64,000 nt of DNA, taken from contig CANMQI010000005.1 in assembly GCA_947499955.1 (NCBI GenBank), positions 416,315 to 480,314 on the forward strand. The letters run 5' to 3'. The notes beneath the pieces were generated by a model that saw nothing but the letters and a program-made list of their open reading frames with translations, ran no database searches and was not told the origin of the DNA. Positions 63,393 to 64,000 of this stretch are shown here, piece after piece. Position 1 is the stretch's first letter; each line of letters starts with the position of its first letter. The position numbers and the translations under genes were made by a program. The stretch comes from an uncultured Granulosicoccus sp. (GTDB taxonomy: Bacteria > Pseudomonadota > Gammaproteobacteria > Granulosicoccales > Granulosicoccaceae).

Positions 63393-64000
63393 TGACGAAC
63401 TTCCTCTGCAGACACTCTGACACGGTGAGTACCGGATGCCAGGTTTTCCCCGGATTCGATAAGAATGCGAAACCTGTCCTTCTCCAGGCCTCGATTGATC
63501 AGATAGGACGCGATGGCCCGGCCGCGATCGCGGCTCAACAGACCATCGCTGGTCGTTCCACTGTACTCATTGCCCGCCACCGAAACCAGTACAGGCAAAT
63601 CGGAGTACAGATAGAGTGGGTTGAAAATGTCATCCAGCAATCGTTCGATATCCCTTGATACAGTGGCAGAACCTTGCTCGAAGCGAATACGATTCGACAA
63701 ACCTTCCAGCACCTGCAGTTCTCGTTCTCGCAGGCTTTCGTACTGTCGTAATTGCCGGGCAACGGCCGCAACGCGCGAGGCCTCTGCAGCGGCGGCCTGT
63801 CTGGCACTTTCATCGATGGCCGTGTCGGCCGCCAAGCGCGCCTGCTCTTCCTCGGCCGCCTTTTCTGCCGCCAAGCGTGCCTGCTCTTCCTCGGCCGCCT
63901 TTTCTGCCGCCAAGCGTGCCTGTTCTTCCTCGGCTGCCTTTTCTGCTGCCAAGCGCGCCTGTTCTTCCTCGGCTGCCTTTTCTGCTGCCAAGCGCGCCTG
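63389..64000 (-). CDS. OmpA-like protein with TolA-like Ala/Glu/Lys repeats, N-terminus beyond window
   Basis: The frame is open to the right edge, so the N-terminus is missing. The visible 203 residues start with at least four copies of AAEKAAEEEQARL (39-bp units), a helical repeat like that of TolA. A coiled region and a C-terminal OmpA-type domain follow (LPVLVSVAGNEYSGTTSDGL, SRDRGRAIASYLINRGLEKD, FRILIESGENLASGTHRVRV). The OmpA fold normally binds peptidoglycan. It is translationally coupled to the coiled-coil membrane protein downstream. Confidence 0.75.
   Translation of the reverse strand, partial: QARLAAEKAAEEEQARLAAEKAAEEEQARLAAEKAAEEEQARLAAEKAAEEEQARLAADTAIDESARQAAAAEASRVAAVARQLRQYESLRERELQVLEGLSNRIRFEQGSATVSRDIERLLDDIFNPLYLYSDLPVLVSVAGNEYSGTTSDGLLSRDRGRAIASYLINRGLEKDRFRILIESGENLASGTHRVRVSAEEVRQ
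63831..64000 (-). repeat. 39-bp tandem repeats in the OmpA-like gene, continuing past the window
   Basis: At least four near-identical 39-bp units code AAEKAAEEEQARL. Differences are a few synonymous third-position changes. The array reaches base 64000, so its full length is unknown. Confidence 0.9.

Overview
The window looks like a chromosomal segment of a free-living, probably marine, heterotrophic gammaproteobacterium. The GC content is moderately high, operons are dense with frequent ATGA/GTGA overlaps, and GTG starts are common. The gene families are typical of aquatic Gammaproteobacteria: MttB-type methyltransferase, betaine-homocysteine methyltransferase, quinoprotein alcohol oxidation, DUF1800/DUF1501, and a GlyGly-CTERM-like tail. 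The genus cannot be fixed from sequence alone; a Granulosicoccus/Arenicella-like lineage is a guess. I saw no tRNA, rRNA, CRISPR array, insertion sequence or prophage.

Layout. (a) 1-5.9 kb: a methylated-amine block with a GlxA-type regulator, a non-pyrrolysine MttB homologue, a dual-specificity phosphatase, a GNAT-type protein and a betaine/homocysteine methyltransferase. (b) 6-19.3 kb: housekeeping genes (DUF445, HopJ-like, maeB, leuA, DUF3820, a DMT transporter, a degenerate receiver plus degenerate GGDEF/EAL pair, an S41 protease lipoprotein, a histidine phosphatase, a class III aminotransferase). leuA has a leucine-rich leader peptide, and a 159-bp perfectly centred palindromic element lies between leuA and maeB. 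(c) 19.5-31.6 kb: a galactoside catabolic locus with an MsmK/UgpC-type ATPase, an IclR regulator, GH36 alpha-galactosidase, galK, galT, GH42 beta-galactosidase, and a sugar-binding protein with two permeases. It has a near-consensus sigma70 promoter and an IclR-type operator. (d) 31.7-34.1 kb: DAHP synthase and a FIST sensor protein.

(e) 34.1-50.0 kb is the most distinctive part. It holds a PQQ alcohol dehydrogenase with the extra aspartate of lanthanide-dependent enzymes and its periplasmic partners: a zinc metallohydrolase, a SoxYZ-like carrier, an XoxJ/MxaJ-like binding protein and cytochrome c550 PedF. Facing these is an operon that starts with a CxxxCW protein and continues without a break into MoxR, DUF58, DUF4381, two VWA proteins, a TPR protein and a BatD-like protein, which parallels the mxaRSACKL genes of methylotrophs. 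It ends with a PQQ-associated beta-propeller and an ABC-type binding protein. Three consecutive genes of the MoxR operon carry short in-frame tandem repeats, including an alternating Leu-Arg run of 35 residues.

(f) 50.3-64 kb: a DMT exporter, a YHS protein, a molybdopterin oxidoreductase, a DUF1800/DUF1501 pair, DUF1840, a YdjM-like membrane protein, a repeat-rich peptidoglycan-binding protein, a small TSP3/GlyGly-CTERM-like protein, a MocR-type regulator, and a coiled-coil/OmpA pair that runs off the right edge.

Where several start codons were possible, starts were chosen by ATG preference, Shine-Dalgarno match, overlap with the upstream gene and family length. Alternatives are given in the entries.
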